From the NCBI GenBank assembly GCA_014871385.1, contig CM026430.1:16302995-16366994 (forward strand): a stretch of 64,000 nt of DNA, written 5' to 3'. The notes under the pieces are model-generated. The model did no database searches, was not told where the DNA came from, and saw nothing but the letters and a program-made list of their open reading frames with translations. Below are positions 47,260-57,876 of the stretch, one piece after another. Made by a program: the position numbers and the translations under genes. The stretch comes from Ceratodon purpureus. Taxonomy: Eukaryota; Streptophyta; Bryopsida; Pseudoditrichales; Ditrichaceae. Position 1 is the first letter of the stretch. The number at the start of each line of letters is the position of its first letter.

Positions 47260-47394
47260 ATGGGCGCCACCATCGCCATCGTCACTGACGATAATCATGT
47301 GGGCAGCATGTTGGTTTGTTTGTTTTGTGTCGTGTTGGTGTGCTCGGGGATCGAGGTCGCTGGTCTCTTCACGGCCAAGGAGACTGCCCTTAAG
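47260..47394 (+). CDS. Possible first exon of a small membrane protein
   Basis: The ATG lies in the context GCCGCCATGGGC. The frame gives MGATIAIVTDDNHVG, then a hydrophobic segment (SMLVCLFCVVLVCSGIEVAGLF), then TAKETALK, followed by a possible donor (AAG then GTGAAG). Without splicing the frame runs to 47526. Downstream lies a foldback repeat and AT-rich DNA, and I find no second exon, so it may be a broken gene or chance. Confidence 0.25.
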
Positions 47395-47588
47395 GTGAAG
47401 TCCGGGGTGAAGACAGTGAGTTACTCCATTCACTGGTTAAAAGTTCCTTCACTAGTTCACTGGGAATCCCCAGTTGATTGGAAGAGAAGAGAGCTCCCCA
47501 GAGAGATGGAGAAAAAAGGCACATAATTAGGGTTATAGTCTATCGGGGACTCCCGGTTTATTTGTAAAGGCATCCGGTATTTGACTTA

Positions 47589-47871
47589 GATACTATGAGT
47601 TTTGTTTTAATGTATTATTATTTTATTTTTTTACTTCAAATAGTTGGGAAACTTGGTGGTCTCACTATATTGGGTGTGTAAAAGCTTGGTGGTCCTTAGA
47701 CTTAAGGAAAACTAGTTTTTAAGGATGGCGTGACGGCAAAACTAGTTTTTTTTGGATTTAGGAACCACCAAGCTTTTACACACTGAATATAGTGAGACCA
47801 CCAAGTTCTTCCATGTCTCCCAACTATTTGAAGTAAAAAAAATAATACAATAAAGCAAAACTCATGATATC
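47589..47871. repeat. Foldback element copy B, complete
   Basis: The arms 47589-47727 and about 47735-47871 are inverted copies with the shared words ATGAGTTTTG, ACTTCAAATAGTTGGGA, CTTGGTGGTCTCACTATAT, GTGTGTAAAAGCTTGGTGG and AAAACTAGTTTT. A short centre reads GGATGGCGTGACGG. Related copies lie at 4934-10628 (split by copia) and 52128-52372. It is a non-coding foldback/MITE; the superfamily is not clear. Confidence 0.8.
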
Positions 47872-50109
47872 TTTTTAAAACACAAGGTGACTTTAAGGAT
47901 AACTCTAATAGTGCAAAAACGAATACTACAAACATAATAAATATTTTTTTTTAATAAAAATGGGAAAATTTTAGAAAAAACGAACTAGGAAAAAAAAAAA
48001 AAAAAAAACCAAAAAAAAAAACAACTAGGGAAAAATGAAGGAAAAATGGGAAAATGTTTAATGGAAAAAAAATGAAGGAAAAATGGAAAAGGAATTAGCT
48101 GGAAGTCAATTGAGGAAAGATTTGGAGGAACATGGTATGGAAAGAATTAGGGGGGGAAATTGGGGGAAAATTGGAATAAGAAAGTTTGATGAGTTTTTGT
48201 GTAAACAATTGCAGTAAATATTCTACACAAGAGCATAGGATTTCTTTGATATGATTTTTGATATACATGAAAGGTTCTTTTGTTTGTTGTGAATATAGGA
48301 TTTATAAGAGAAAAGAATGGGAAAGTTTGGGAAATTCTCTACATTTCTATTGAAGAAAAGGTTTTGGTGGAGATTTGTGTTGATGACATTTATAGATGCT
48401 GGAAAGAGACTTAGCATGGCAATGGTGGAAATTCAACTACTTTTGTTTGCAATTGTAGTAATAGTGGTGGTTTTCAATTAATATTTTAACAATAATAAGT
48501 GTATTTTGTATTGAATAGTAGATTTTTGAAGAAGTGGAAAATACGGTATGTTGGATTTGAGTGGAATAGATGGATTTTATAAATCATGGGAAATTTTGAA
48601 AAAACATAAACAATAGTATTATAAAGCAGAAAAATACTAGGTGGATCAATATAGACATTTGTTGTTGTATATTATTGCAAAAGCACTTGGCGTGCATGTA
48701 TTACTTATTTTGAGACCACATAGTATGGTATATTAAGCTAAACCAAGGATATAAAAAGGTTTATTATTATTATTTTTAAACCATATACTTTTAGACTTTA
48801 TTCTTAGCATTGCCATAATTTCCTTCCTACTCGCTATTGCGCTCTAATTTCAAAACTTTGGACCACATCCCAATAAAAAATTCCCTTCTTTAGTTTGACA
48901 AAAAATAAACATCTAGAATGGTTGGATCTTTGAGAACAAGTTTTTGGAGTAAACAACACTACATTTCAATGGCTACAGTTTTTGTAGAGATATTTTGATA
49001 GAAAACACATTATACATAATCAACATAAATGTAGAATGCACAACTTCTCCAACCTCGGGAGACCGAAGTTTCTCTCTCTAGGCGTGAACACATATACTTA
49101 GATGGTGCAGACCTTGAGAAGTGACCCTTCTACAACTTCATAACTTTGTCACCACTTACACTGTGGGCATGTGAAATTCAGGCCCTTGATTCCATATTTG
49201 TAAACAGACTGGACAAACGCTGACTCCAAGGGTTGCAAAAAAGTTTGAGCTAGGTCTTGCATCTGAGGTCTGAAGCGGAGTCAAGTCAGCTTGTGGAAGT
49301 TTCTGAGGCAGTTTTCAAGCAAAGCACAAAGGCAGTTTGGCAAACAGTATATTGTAAAGAGCATATGGTAAAGAATTCAGACCAAAATCTCACCTTCAAA
49401 TATGAAAGTTGTAAAATTTGAATCTGAGATTAGGAGACTCTGGATTTACAATGAGACTTCTAGGTTATATGGCTAAGAACTCCACTCATTCACCCACTAA
49501 CTCCTCAGTGGTTACCAAGTAAGTATAAGTGTCAAATCATATCACACAAAATTGTGCATGGTTGAGAATCATCATGAAGATTACTGGTATTAATGAATTA
49601 CCCACTAGTCAATTAAAAGATTTTTTTTTGCAATTGATAAAGGTCAAACTTCATAACAGAGTGTGATCTTTTTCATTGGTAATAAAAGTACCATTTGTCC
49701 CAAAAAAAAATTATTTAAAAAAAATAAAAATTAAAAAAATTAAAAATTAAAAAATTCATAATACTGTAGTGGTGATCAAGTGAAACCCTTTTGTACTTCT
49801 AATACTGTAAAACGGTAAACATGATAATTTCATGGCGACTCACATGCCAGTCTCACCCATCTCCGGTAGTAACTCTAGACAGTACTGCAAAAGGAAAGAT
49901 TTAATTTCATGAGGACAATCTTTGTCAAATTGGAACTAAATTGAAGCTCAAATTTTGTAGGTCACACAAACTCTCCAAAAGCTGATTTGTCTTATTGTTG
50001 TTGAAGCCTTGAAGATTAAGTCCTTGATTTGCTTTCCCCTAACTGTATTTAGAACAGGGAAAAACTTTTTAAAAAGGACCAGCTTTTCTTGAACTGAAAA
50101 TCTGATCAA
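47872..50109. other. AT-rich stretch without a gene
   Basis: Runs of A and T, GGAAAAATGG-type words at 48030-48180, and no ORF of note. Nothing recognised. Confidence 0.5.
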
Positions 50110-50113
50110 TTAA

Positions 50114-51041
50114 CCCCTAAAGGTTCTGGAAATCCAAAATGGCTCTCGGCTGTTTCGGGCAGCCTAGATGAAGGGGTTAAAAGTAATATTTTTGCCTAAG
50201 AATTTTACTGGATGCTCGTTATACAGCAAAGTGTATGTGGTAAAAATTTCGACGCCAAATTTCACTTTTAGAACCTTCATCTAGGAATTTTAGGTTTCAA
50301 GTCCAAAACGGGCAGTTTAAAATTAGGTTTTTTAGAATTTTTTTTTGGAAATGTGTTCATAACCAATTCACTACTCAAAATCCAAAGTGGCCTATGCCAA
50401 AAAGCTTACCAATTTTAGAAGGGCAGCCTCCAAAAATCACAGAAACAACCTTCTTAGTTTTTGGTAATTTTACAATTTTTTCTTTCAAAATTTGTCAGAA
50501 TTTGAGATTTAGGAATTTTTCAAATTTGTTTTTTCCAATAATTCAAAAAATCATGGACATAACTTTTAACCGTTCACTTTTTTTAAAAACCAAAAGCATT
50601 TCACGTCATTTAGGTTTTACCATATTGTGGTTTTTGCACCTTCTTGTGGAAATCAATTTGCATGAAGGCCAAAAAACTGTAATGAGACTCTAAAATTTTG
50701 CATGGAGGTGCTCAACTTAGTTACCTACATGGAAAAAAATATGAGCAAAATGTTTGAGGTAACAATAATCAAGTCTCCCTTGGCACCATTTAGAGTATGC
50801 CTTTCCCGCAAAGCCCAAAAAAAAAAAAACAGTAAACTTTGAACATTATAATCTCACAAATGGTAAAGATCAAACCGTTGAAATTTAACATGGTACTAGT
50901 GTAGGTAGTTAGGTTTAAGATCTTACGGTTGGATGTATCAAAAAATTAAAAAATTAAGAATCATACTTCTACTTCTACAAGGTCGTCAAAAATCACAGTT
51001 TTTGGTTTTGGAGGTCCAAGAACGGCTTGAACCTTTAGGGG
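50114..51041. mobile_element. TTAA-flanked MITE, 928 bp, complete
   Basis: TTAA at 50110-50113 and 51042-51045 flanks perfect 13-bp inverted ends (CCCCTAAAGGTTC). The interior is non-coding. It is co-linear over its length with the inverted copy at 62719-63625 and, for its first 320 bp, with 18458-18778. TTAA duplication and CCC-starting ends place it with piggyBac-type elements, and it must depend on a transposase from elsewhere. Confidence 0.85.
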
Positions 51042-51045
51042 TTAA

Positions 51046-53975
51046 CTTACATATACTACACCAACAGTAAAGTTTTCAATAGTACCGCAATAGGAATACC
51101 AATAATAATATTAATAATAAAATCCATCTTTGAGACTTCAAGTCAAAATATGGAACGGGTGCAGATTCCTATATATGCTTTTCTCAAATTTAATACATTA
51201 CCATAGTGCACTTCGTGTTGAAATTAAAGGAGTGAAATAAATATTGACTCACGTAAAATGGGAATTTCATGCAGCACAGTTACAGTATCTTTTGTTCGGG
51301 TCATTTCCCAAACGTGTACAGTGTACTGTAAAAATACTGTACAAATACTGTAGACTTTTATAAACATCTTCCTTTGAAAATTCCACAAAGTTGTCCACAT
51401 GCCAGAAATGAGCATGTCGACATTGCCCCCATCTTTCTAGTCTTAAATTAAGTGAGTGGATTTCAAAAAGAAGCACAGTGTTTGCAGGAAGCATAAACTG
51501 AATTGAACTATGTTAGGCTGTTTTTAGGCTGACAAGTGTGAGAGCCTTGGTTGACAATTTCTTATTTTTTTATTGTTTTTTACACTGTTTTTTGACGCCA
51601 ATTTTTGTGGACAAATCTTTTTGTGGAAGGGCAGTGAATCAGTTTGATGTCCTCTTTCTTCTGAACTTGGCAGTGATTTTGTGTTCAGCACGTGCATGCA
51701 TTGTCAGTAATTCCAAATTCTCATGGACATAAAGTAAAGTAGCAACACCCATGAGCGTGACTTTGAGGGTTTTGAGCATGTTCTGTATTTATAGAATTTT
51801 CAAATTTTAGTGGACCATGTTAGCAAGAGAAAAATATTTTCAATACACTGCAAAATCTATTATTTGGGCATAGTATGAATAAGTTATGAACTTTTGAAGA
51901 GTCCACTACTGATAATCAAATGTGGTACATGCTTAGAATCATATCTATTCACTTCCGTGAATTTTTTAAGATTTTAGATGGAATTCTTATAGATAAGAGG
52001 ACGCTTTATGGATGAAAATGTGATATTAGAATTGTATGTAAAGACATTTAGTATTTGACTTACATACTATGGATTTTGATTAAATATAATCTTATTTGTT
52101 CACTCTAAACTATCTTAGAATTATTTTTAAAGTTACTTTGAGATTTGTTTTATTGTATTATTACTTTTTACTTCAAATATAACAGAGTATAGAACAACTT
52201 GGTGGTCTAGCTACATTGGATGTTTAAGAGTTTGGTAGTTTGTAAATTAAAGAGAAAAATAGTTTTGTTGCTATTCCATCCTTCAATACTAGCTAAGTTT
52301 AAGTTTGGAGACTACCAAGTTCTTACACACCTAATATACACCAAGCTTTTTCATATCTCTTAACTATTTAGAGTGGATTTTTATTATACATAATTTTATT
52401 TGATCTTACACACCATGCTCTAAATGCCTCTACAAATTATTCTATTGAATAAAAAACAATCAAAGACACTTTGTATAATAGACCAAAGCCAAATATAATC
52501 TTAAGTTAATTCTTGGAAAATATTGTCTCATGCCAAGAAAAAAAAGTCTAAGGTAACAATAAGAAAAACAAATGTTTAAAAGTTTGATAACTTATAATTA
52601 GAGGCAACTAGAACTACGTCCAAGTGAAATAAAAACAATAAGGAATTGTGTTAATTTGAGCTACATCCAGCTATTACTTGTTAATTTTTGCTATTCCAAC
52701 TTATTAATGACATAGATTCAACATTTGATCCTTTCTAAATGTTAATGCTAGTACCATTATACAATTCAATAAAAGCAAATTGGGTTTTTTCTCCAAACCA
52801 TTCCACTTCCCTAAAACCATGTCAAATTTCATCTTTAGTACATTAAAATATAAATACCTAATATGAATTGCATTGATTTTATCATATAGAGGCCTAAAGA
52901 TTTATTTCATCAATTAGAACAACCAGGTGCAAGGATTAACACATTCAATTAAATTTGAGCTACAATGCAAATTAAAGTGTCAGGTTTCAACAATTTGAAT
53001 ATTCGAATAGTATTTGTAGAGCTAGATCGATTTTTGCTACAATAACCTTTCCCAAATCTCCTTTTTTGAAAGTCATCTTTGCTCTATAACCTTTAAAGAT
53101 TTGTTAAAAATTTGATCACGGTCTTATAGTATTGGATTTAAGTATGTTTATTTTAATTTTTTTAAATGCAGATATGTAATAGCTTTGTGGAAATATTAAT
53201 ATTTTCCAAATTCTTAGAGAATTACTATGACGATGGCAGTGTTTTCTTCAATTTGAAAAGGAATATGAGTAGTGATGCTTGATCCTTCTACTACCTCTAA
53301 AACTTGATATTCAAGTAATTTGTACAATCTTCCTTCACATTGCAAAAAAGTAAAAAATAAATAAAAATAAATAAATAATACTCATTTCATTGTGCAATCA
53401 TTTCATTTTAAATAGAGGCAAAGATTTTATTGCACTTTGCCAAATACAATGCAAAACAAACTTCTTCTTTACTACGTAAAAACTACATAAGATTTTTTCT
53501 TTTAAAAAAGATTTTTTTGATTCAAGAAGAAGAAGCGTTAATATGTATTTGACTCTTGGGATTATAATCTTTTGAATATTTGAACTTATGTTAAAAAAAA
53601 GTTGTATATAGGCTATGTTACAAAGCTCCCTTCATTGGATTTTTATAATATATCTACTAATATGTAACTAAGGCGATCTTCTTTAAGATGGTGAAAACAC
53701 CTCAATTCACATCTGTGCAAAACTTTCATCCCAAAAGAAGAAAAAAAATGTATTGTAGGGTCTCAAAACAAAATTATATTCTGTACTTCAAACATTGTAA
53801 TTTTTCAATCTGTGCAATAAAAAAAAAACGCCACAAAAATGTTCTCTTATAGTCACATGAAAGCTTACAGTTGAAGCTGCAAAAAAATCTTTTAAGTTTC
53901 ATTTTACTTCTTTACTTCAGAAATGAGAATTTTAGAGTGTTTTTTTTGGTCAAACATGGCCAATTTTTTTAAAGG
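51046..53975. other. AT-rich stretch with one foldback repeat and no gene
   Basis: ORFs up to 75 codons only. A CTGTA-rich patch (TACTGTACAAATACTGTAG) lies at 51320-51350. A diverged foldback copy is listed separately. Confidence 0.5.
52128..52372. repeat. Foldback element copy C, diverged
   Basis: The left arm has GAGATTTGTTTTATTGTATT, ACTTCAAATA and ACTTGGTGGTCTAGC. The centre TTCCATCC is shared with copies A and B. The right arm is inverted (AGACTACCAAGTTCTTACAC). It is more decayed than copies A and B, so older. Confidence 0.65.
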
Positions 53976-53979
53976 TTAA

Positions 53980-53992
53980 CCCTTAAACGTCA
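53980..53992. repeat. piggyBac terminal inverted repeat, left
   Basis: CCCTTAAACGTCA, an exact inverted match of 57860-57872, directly next to TTAA. Confidence 0.95.
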
Positions 53993-54201
53993 TTTTAGGG
54001 CCTGGGGGGGCAGCCCGTAATTGTGGAGGAGGAATCTTCGAATGGGGCAGGCGGTCGGGCTGTCTCAGCCAGCTTTCGTCGGGCAGCTGCTTCTGTGCCG
54101 CACGGTTGCTGCCAGCCCGGGGTTTGAACCCGGCTGTCCACCCACTGTGGACTGGCACCCCCCAAATCAGGCCCCTCCCCCCCTAAATCAGCCCCCTCCC
54201 C

Positions 54202-54257
54202 AGCAATCCCCATCCCCTCAGCAATCCCCATCCCCTCAGCAATTTCCATCCCCCTAG
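54202..54257. repeat. 18-bp tandem repeat inside piggyBac
   Basis: Three to four copies of CAGCAATCCCCATCCCCT, decaying to the right. It could be a subterminal transposase-binding region or simple slippage; I cannot tell. Confidence 0.7.
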
Positions 54258-54330
54258 CAACCCCCATCACCCCCATCAGTTTAGACACGGCAGACACAGG
54301 GTTAGTTCACCTGTGCAGAAAAAAAGCCAA

Positions 54331-57300
54331 TCAACTCCTCTTGGGACATTTGATTGGCCTCCCTCCTCGAGACCGGGGTATGTCTTGCACTTCAATATTT
54401 TGGTGTTCTGGCAAATTGCTATGGCGCTTCACGTAGCATATGCCAAGACACATTGCTTCTTGACATGTTGGACAGTAATATTGTTGCACTTTTTTACAAA
54501 CTACACAGGTCCTCCGCTTTCTCGTTCCATGTCCGGACCATGCCATACTATAATGCAAACCTGTACGGTTTCTTACCTTAGCCTTTGGCATACAAGTTGG
54601 CTTCACCGTGGGCACCTTCGTAAGAGCATAAGCAACACTTAGATTGAAACCAAGGTGTGAGAGTGGTTTTTGGCCTCGTTCCCTCATTGCGGTAACATAG
54701 AGAGTGTATGAATTCAACAATGTTTGGTCAACCACATGCCAAAGGATTTTATGCCACCACTTGTGGTCTCTACGTTGCACTGAGTAGTAGCTACGGAGTT
54801 GGTCTTGTACATCTACTCCACGCATATGCTTTTGGTAATGCACGAGAACAGGAGAAGAAGGAATTTGAATTGTACTAGTTTCATGCCACCGGTCAACAAA
54901 CAATGACCTAGAGCAATCAACAGGGCTACATGCAGTAGATAGCAATGAGACAGGTTTGTTATCGTACCAGGTCACTCCACACATCCGGTTAGAAGCGTGT
55001 ACACGGTACCACAATTGGCCTCTTGTCCCACTTGTAGACGCCATCGTCAAAGCATCTGGCCAGCCCTTACGATTCGTTCGTACTGTTCCCGTTGCAAAGA
55101 TGTTATTTTTCATCAACTCCCAAAACAAAGAAGGACTTGTGAAGAAATTGTCACAAGTCACGATATGTCCTTTACCTCCATAACCTTCCAGCAATGACAA
55201 CACAGTTCTTGAGCCTACATTCCTTGTTTTCTCAAGCTTGTCATCTGCACCGCAATAAATTTGGATCTTTTGCACATACTTCGACAAGCTGTTAGCAAGA
55301 CAAAAAATTTTGATTCCATACTGAGTGGGCTTCGCTTTCATATACTGGCGGATTGGTGAGTACTTCCCTGTATACTTTATCATCATCTCATCAACACAAA
55401 GATTTTGCTCAGCATTCCGGTACTGAGCACAAAGGTCATTTAGAGCATTCACAAGCCAAGCTGTTTTCGCAATCTTGCTGAATTCTGGGTCACCTCTGTC
55501 AGTCACTACCTGATTGTTATCAACAAGATGTATACATCGAATAATACCCTCAAAACGTGTTCGTGACATGGCATTAGAGATAGTACGGGTTCGAAACAAA
55601 TCAGAATCTCTTGACCAATGCAAACGTTGGTGGGGAACTCGTTTCAAAGACATGAGCATCAAAACACCAAAAAAAATGAGGAGTTCAGAGAGAATAAGAG
55701 GTGACCATTTTGGCCCGCCTCTCGTTCCCCCTTCACAAGAACTGGATGAAGCATACAAGTTAGTCATTCTAATGATTTGAACTAAAATATTCGAAGGCCA
55801 GAACAACATAAAGAAATGGACAGGCTCGGTGCAGTGAAGCAAGGGATCCTTCAAACCTGGTGCCTCACCTGTCCAGTGCACACGCGGAAGCTGGGTCGCT
55901 GGTGAATTCCACATCTCTGCAGCAAACCTTTTTTCTACAGGAAGCTCGTTGAAATCTTCGAATGAGAGATCGCAATCCAAACCGAGCTCACGAGTAGTCA
56001 CCTCAGGAGTGATAAACCACTTCTTACTGTTTGGTGTGAGTTCCATGTTCTCCAACTTGTCGATGCTGCATGCTTGAGAATCGGACAAGCCCGGCAAGTA
56101 CTCAGACTCCTCTCCGCTACCACTGTGATCGCTCCGATCTGGTGCCTCCAAATGCTCACCCCACAGCTGCAGCTCGCTAACCCTTCTCCCGTCGCCTTCG
56201 TCAACGAATTCAACGACCGCCTCTGCCACATCAAAGCACCCCCACGGCCCGAACAGCAAAACAGACAACATGTCGATGGCCTCCTCTGGGTCATAAATCT
56301 CGGCAACTACAGTACCCCAGAAGGACTCTAATGCCATCGCTGCACTTGACTCATCAATAACCAAAGTGGACAACTCCAGACGAGGTACAATGCATACACG
56401 ACCACGCAATCCCAAGTCATACAGAGGAACATGTAATCTTTTTTTTTCATCTTTTCTCAAAGTTACATTTCTCGAGTTGAGATTTCTTGAAGTCCATATC
56501 CTCTCAAACTGCGCTTCTGTGTCATCGGACAATTCACAAATATCCGTGCAATTGAGTGCACCTAACAACTCCTGTACCTCGGAAATCGTCGGCGGTTCAG
56601 ATGCCTGTCCATAATCAATGAGTTGTGGGTGAGATTGGTCTCGAGATGAGAACAGACCATCGAGCTCTACAGGGCTACGGAGCTGGGAAGAGGAGGTCTC
56701 ACCTGAGCCTACTCGAGTTGCCGAAGACCGCCGCTTTCGCTGCCGACCTTGCCCCTGCAGACCCTCTCGCACTGCACCCTTCGAAGCACGGCTTCTCTTC
56801 CGCGCACCCAAGGAGCTCGTCTCACCTCCACTGCGAACGCTCTGATTGACAGTCGGTGTTCCCCCTTGCCCGAAGTCCACTATCTGCCGGACCTCCTGCA
56901 ACTCTTGCGCTTCCGAGAAGGAAATTATCTGCTGCACCGAAATGGTCTGCGCTTGCCGAGGTGCGCTGCTAGCACCCTGGTTTGCGGCATTCCCACTGCG
57001 AAGAGGTCGGAAGGGCCGGAATTGGTGACCGAGGCCCACATCAGCAGCATCCCCTGTGTCCATTTCGGTGACGCTGCGTGGCTCTACCTTCGGCTCCTCG
57101 TCCGGCCACCACAAGTCACGAAGACCCCGATTCACTGCGAAGGAGAAACCAACAGCATCACCTTCAACCCTGCGCTCTGTCCACTCTAACAGCTGCGCAA
57201 CTTGGCGCCGGAAAAGAAAACGGAAGTTCTTCGCTTGTGGACGTGCCGGCCACTGCACTCCCTTCGGCAATGGCAAGGAGACGAGGTGCTCTTCGTCAAG

Positions 57301-57432
57301 GCACTTCAATACCTCCGCAACTACGAGATCACCTTGTCCCTGCTCTACTCGCAGCCATTCCTCTAATTCGCGCTTGAATTGATCGTCCCGAGCATTATCA
57401 ACAGCGCCACTCACTCGCTGCACTTGAGTCAT
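54331..57432 (-). CDS. piggyBac transposase, intact
   Basis: 1,033 residues in one exon, much longer than the 594-residue moth enzyme. The DDE domain (about 545-910) contains all catalytic acids by motif: Asp 681 in CVDEMM, Asp 761 in VTCDNFFTS, and Asp 874/Asp 877 in RGVDVQDQ. The C-terminal cysteine-rich zinc-binding domain (about 976-1010: CVVC..CPTC..CLGICYVKRH) binds the element ends in the known family. The first 540 residues are an extension rich in acidic and Ser residues, with a basic cluster (KRSRASK to RQRKRRS, 211-236) that may be a nuclear signal. It cuts and pastes the element at TTAA. Activity is inferred, not shown. Confidence 0.95.
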   Translation of the reverse strand: MTQVQRVSGAVDNARDDQFKRELEEWLRVEQGQGDLVVAEVLKCLDEEHLVSLPLPKGVQWPARPQAKNFRFLFRRQVAQLLEWTERRVEGDAVGFSFAVNRGLRDLWWPDEEPKVEPRSVTEMDTGDAADVGLGHQFRPFRPLRSGNAANQGASSAPRQAQTISVQQIISFSEAQELQEVRQIVDFGQGGTPTVNQSVRSGGETSSLGARKRSRASKGAVREGLQGQGRQRKRRSSATRVGSGETSSSQLRSPVELDGLFSSRDQSHPQLIDYGQASEPPTISEVQELLGALNCTDICELSDDTEAQFERIWTSRNLNSRNVTLRKDEKKRLHVPLYDLGLRGRVCIVPRLELSTLVIDESSAAMALESFWGTVVAEIYDPEEAIDMLSVLLFGPWGCFDVAEAVVEFVDEGDGRRVSELQLWGEHLEAPDRSDHSGSGEESEYLPGLSDSQACSIDKLENMELTPNSKKWFITPEVTTRELGLDCDLSFEDFNELPVEKRFAAEMWNSPATQLPRVHWTGEAPGLKDPLLHCTEPVHFFMLFWPSNILVQIIRMTNLYASSSSCEGGTRGGPKWSPLILSELLIFFGVLMLMSLKRVPHQRLHWSRDSDLFRTRTISNAMSRTRFEGIIRCIHLVDNNQVVTDRGDPEFSKIAKTAWLVNALNDLCAQYRNAEQNLCVDEMMIKYTGKYSPIRQYMKAKPTQYGIKIFCLANSLSKYVQKIQIYCGADDKLEKTRNVGSRTVLSLLEGYGGKGHIVTCDNFFTSPSLFWELMKNNIFATGTVRTNRKGWPDALTMASTSGTRGQLWYRVHASNRMCGVTWYDNKPVSLLSTACSPVDCSRSLFVDRWHETSTIQIPSSPVLVHYQKHMRGVDVQDQLRSYYSVQRRDHKWWHKILWHVVDQTLLNSYTLYVTAMRERGQKPLSHLGFNLSVAYALTKVPTVKPTCMPKAKVRNRTGLHYSMAWSGHGTRKRRTCVVCKKVQQYYCPTCQEAMCLGICYVKRHSNLPEHQNIEVQDIPRSRGGRPIKCPKRS

Positions 57433-57859
57433 CTCTCCCGAAGCTCTCCGGCGGAGATGTCGTGCACACTGCCTCTCCCCAACGACCGTCTGTCCGCTGA
57501 AACGGACCCTCTCAACGTCTCCGACAACGCCGCTCCCGAAACCTTCAAATTGCTAAAAAAAAAAACCTACGGAGCCTCTCCTCTTAGGGTAACGGTGCTG
57601 CTAATTGTGCAAAAAACCGCACGGCCGAGACCCTCTCAGCGGGCATGCAAATGGGCTGAAACAAAAACGGCACTCTCTTCTTGCGAAACACTCGCGATTG
57701 AACGCAACGATCGAGGACTGCTCTACACGCTGCACCGAAATGATCATTCGAACCGCATTCGCGCCCTGGGCCGAACGGTACCTCCTGCGTCGCCTCTCGT
57801 TGACTCATTCTCCCGCGCGAGGGAAAAAACTCACAAAACCCAGCCCCTCGGGCATAGGG

Positions 57860-57872
57860 TGACGTTTAAGGG
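57860..57872. repeat. piggyBac terminal inverted repeat, right
   Basis: TGACGTTTAAGGG, followed by TTAA at 57873-57876. Confidence 0.95.
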
Positions 57873-57876
57873 TTAA

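Larger units (their letters stand above)
53980..57872 (-). mobile_element. Complete piggyBac DNA transposon, 3,893 bp
   Basis: Duplicated target TTAA at 53976-53979 and 57873-57876 flanks perfect 13-bp terminal inverted repeats, CCCTTAAACGTCA (53980-53992 and, inverted, 57860-57872). The only gene inside is a full-length transposase on the minus strand. The left side carries GC-rich subterminal DNA with three to four 18-bp tandem units (CAGCAATCCCCATCCCCT; 54202-54257). Exact duplications, perfect ends and an open transposase frame point to a recent insertion that may still be mobile. Confidence 0.95.

Noticed and set aside
54117-54133. T-arm-like hairpin CCGGG-GTTTGAA-CCCGG inside piggyBac, suggesting a tRNA or tRNA-derived SINE
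   Set aside because: No matching acceptor strand, D-arm or A-box is found at the right distance upstream.
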